Origin: Dimorphilus gyrociliatus
Lineage: Eukaryota > Annelida > Polychaeta > Dinophilidae
NCBI GenBank assembly: GCA_904063045.1
Contig: CAJFCJ010000188.1
Location: 1 to 20,693 of the forward strand
Length of the DNA: 20,693 nt
Direction of reading: 5' to 3'
Positions 19,160 to 20,693 of this stretch are shown here, piece by piece. Each line of letters begins with the position of its first letter. Positions within the stretch are counted from its first letter, which is position 1. The notes under the pieces are model-generated. The model saw only the letters and a program-made list of their open reading frames with translations. It searched no databases and had not been told where the DNA came from. The position numbers were made by a program, and so were the translations under genes.

Positions 19160-20693
19160 ATTTTATATGTCTATTAATATTAAAATCAAGAAATAGTCAT
19201 TTTCATATCAAACTGTAAACTATACATTTCTATTGGTCTATTGTGTCAATTTTTAAAAACCTTAAATTATTAATAAACAGCAAATTAGCTATTATCATTT
19301 TAGGGAGAAAATATAATGACTTTTATTGAAGCAAATAAGATTTCTATCTAGTTGCTTTCCTTTCATGAAAATTTACTGTTGAAAGGATTATCCTAGCAAT
19401 AAACAAATTATATATAATGGCTAATTTTGTCTTATGTATAGTATTGGACAAGTAACAGTTATACTACTAAAAGAATATTATACAGCTCTTTTTGGAAGAT
19501 TGATGATACCTTAGGGTTTAAACCGTACCGTATTCCTCAAGTGGAGAATTGATTTTTCAAAAAACTCTTCATTTTACTTTAGTTTCTCTTGGTTTGTTGT
19601 TGAATGGTTTATTATTAATTTTATATTTTAGATTAAAGAATGTTCCAGATACAATTGTAATTTTTATTACTGGTTATTCCTATCAATGTGTGGATATTTC
19701 TCTCTTTACACTAAAGATTTAGATTTTCTTAAAATTGCAACATATTTCAAATCGTTAATGGTTTTGCAGACTATTTTTAATCATATTTCATCAATTTTCA
19801 GAAATTCAAGGCTAAAATCATCATTGATAAGCTTTAAGAAAGAGTCTTTTTAGAAGTGAGATTATTTGTTGTAAAGTTTTTTCAACACAATTTTAGAGTT
19901 TTAACTATTTATATAAAATTTTAAACTCTCTTGACTCTTAGATTAATTAGCCAATTGTTTTTTAAATTCTTCTCTATTATCACTTTTCATGAAAGCTGGT
20001 AGAAATCTATTCAAGTATTAAGAGTTTGTTAATACAATTGCTAAACAAGTTATTTTCAATGAACTCTTAAATATGCAATTAACTCTACTAAGAGTCTTTT
20101 TCTTGCTAGCTAAAGAAATAAAACCAGTTCTACAACTCTATTGTATAAATTATGAAGAAGATATTTCTGTTATTAGCTGCTTTGAATACTACAGCAAATG
20201 AGTTACATTTTATGCAAATACAATAAGTCTCATTTAAGAGACAATTGCCTTATACATGGAAAACAAATTATAACTAAATACTAAAACGAATCAATCTTGT
20301 TGCATACAAACATCTCCGATAGAGGTCGCCATTCTATACACTAAAATATTTAAATACAGCTTTAGATTTTAACCACTGTAAACCATTTCAAAAAGACTTT
20401 TAACCCAAATTTGGTGGTGCTTTTCATAAATATTGAATTGAATGTTTAAAAATCTATCTCCAAGCTAGGAAATTCTAAACTTATGATAAAACAGGATTAT
20501 GAATAGCATTTAGAAATGTTCAATTTATTAAATAAACTCTTTAACATTGAAAAAAATATGTAAAGATTGGTAAAGAACTTTAAAATCATTGAAAATTGGC
20601 ATTGAAATGGATTCATAGCTCTTTGAGAAGTACCATATATCTTGAATATCCTCAGTTTTAATGTTGTAGATAGGTAGATAGACATCAGTTCAT
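19160..20693. other. AT-rich flank, no gene seen
   Basis: No protein-like frame; the minus frame at 20497-20685 is short, low in complexity and has no domain. AAGAGT/ACTCTT hexamers recur several times between about 19840 and 20110 on both strands, without a clear repeat unit. Confidence 0.5.

Noticed and set aside
20497-20685. Minus-strand 62-codon frame at the right edge
   Set aside because: AT-rich, no domain, no splice context or promoter.
1-20693. CRISPR arrays, tRNA or rRNA genes, bacterial operons
   Set aside because: No regularly spaced repeats, cloverleaf or rRNA cores were seen, and spliced animal genes exclude a bacterial source.

Overview
The window is a piece of an animal nuclear genome. 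It is AT-rich, its genes are split by very short introns (most inferred ones are 51-130 bp, many near 65 bp, with GT...AG ends), and it encodes metazoan extracellular and signalling modules: LDLa, leucine-rich repeats, a 7TM receptor, peritrophin, TSP1, C1q-like, NACHT, caspase, discoidin and PAN. TTAGGG-type motifs and a GRL101-like receptor fit a lophotrochozoan. The compact introns recall miniature annelids such as Dimorphilus, but that is inference and no species is claimed. Most genes read through only after splicing, so exon limits below come from reading frame, phase and splice-site sequence, not from transcripts.

Layout. (1) 1-4488, plus: 3' part of a large receptor gene with SRCR-like and C-type-lectin-like segments, about six LDLa modules, LRRs and a rhodopsin-type 7TM domain (GRL101/relaxin-receptor-like). 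(2) 4489-6001: intergenic. (3) 6002-7949, plus: secreted protein with two peritrophin domains, a TSP1 domain and C1q-like beta-sandwiches, with a TATA box. (4) 8285-9190, plus: intracellular LRR protein resembling ZYG11/ZER1, behind a TATA box and an inverted pair of AP-1-type sites. (5) 9401-10758: decayed Tc1/mariner-type transposon with long inverted repeats. (6) 11054-11261 and 14448-14655: two inverted copies of one 208-bp MITE-like element, each with its own 8-bp target duplication and an internal telomere-like motif. (7) 11533-14178, minus, between the two MITEs: a NACHT NTPase fused directly to a caspase with its catalytic His and Cys retained. (8) 15391-17568, minus: secreted protein with two discoidin-like modules and a FAMeT-like domain. 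(9) 18564-19084, minus: small secreted PAN/apple protein. The rest, to 20693, is AT-rich and shows no gene.

Themes. Four of the genes encode extracellular recognition or adhesion modules, and one encodes an NLR-type intracellular sensor carrying its own protease, so the locus looks like accessory recognition or innate-immunity territory shaped by transposons. The most striking item is the NACHT-caspase fusion: a possible one-polypeptide inflammasome or apoptosome in which nucleotide-driven oligomerisation would bring caspase domains together without CARD or death-domain adaptors. Two otherwise good genes each contain one frameshift in a homopolymer (A8 at 792-799, T5 on the minus strand at 18716-18720), which look more like sequence errors than true breaks.
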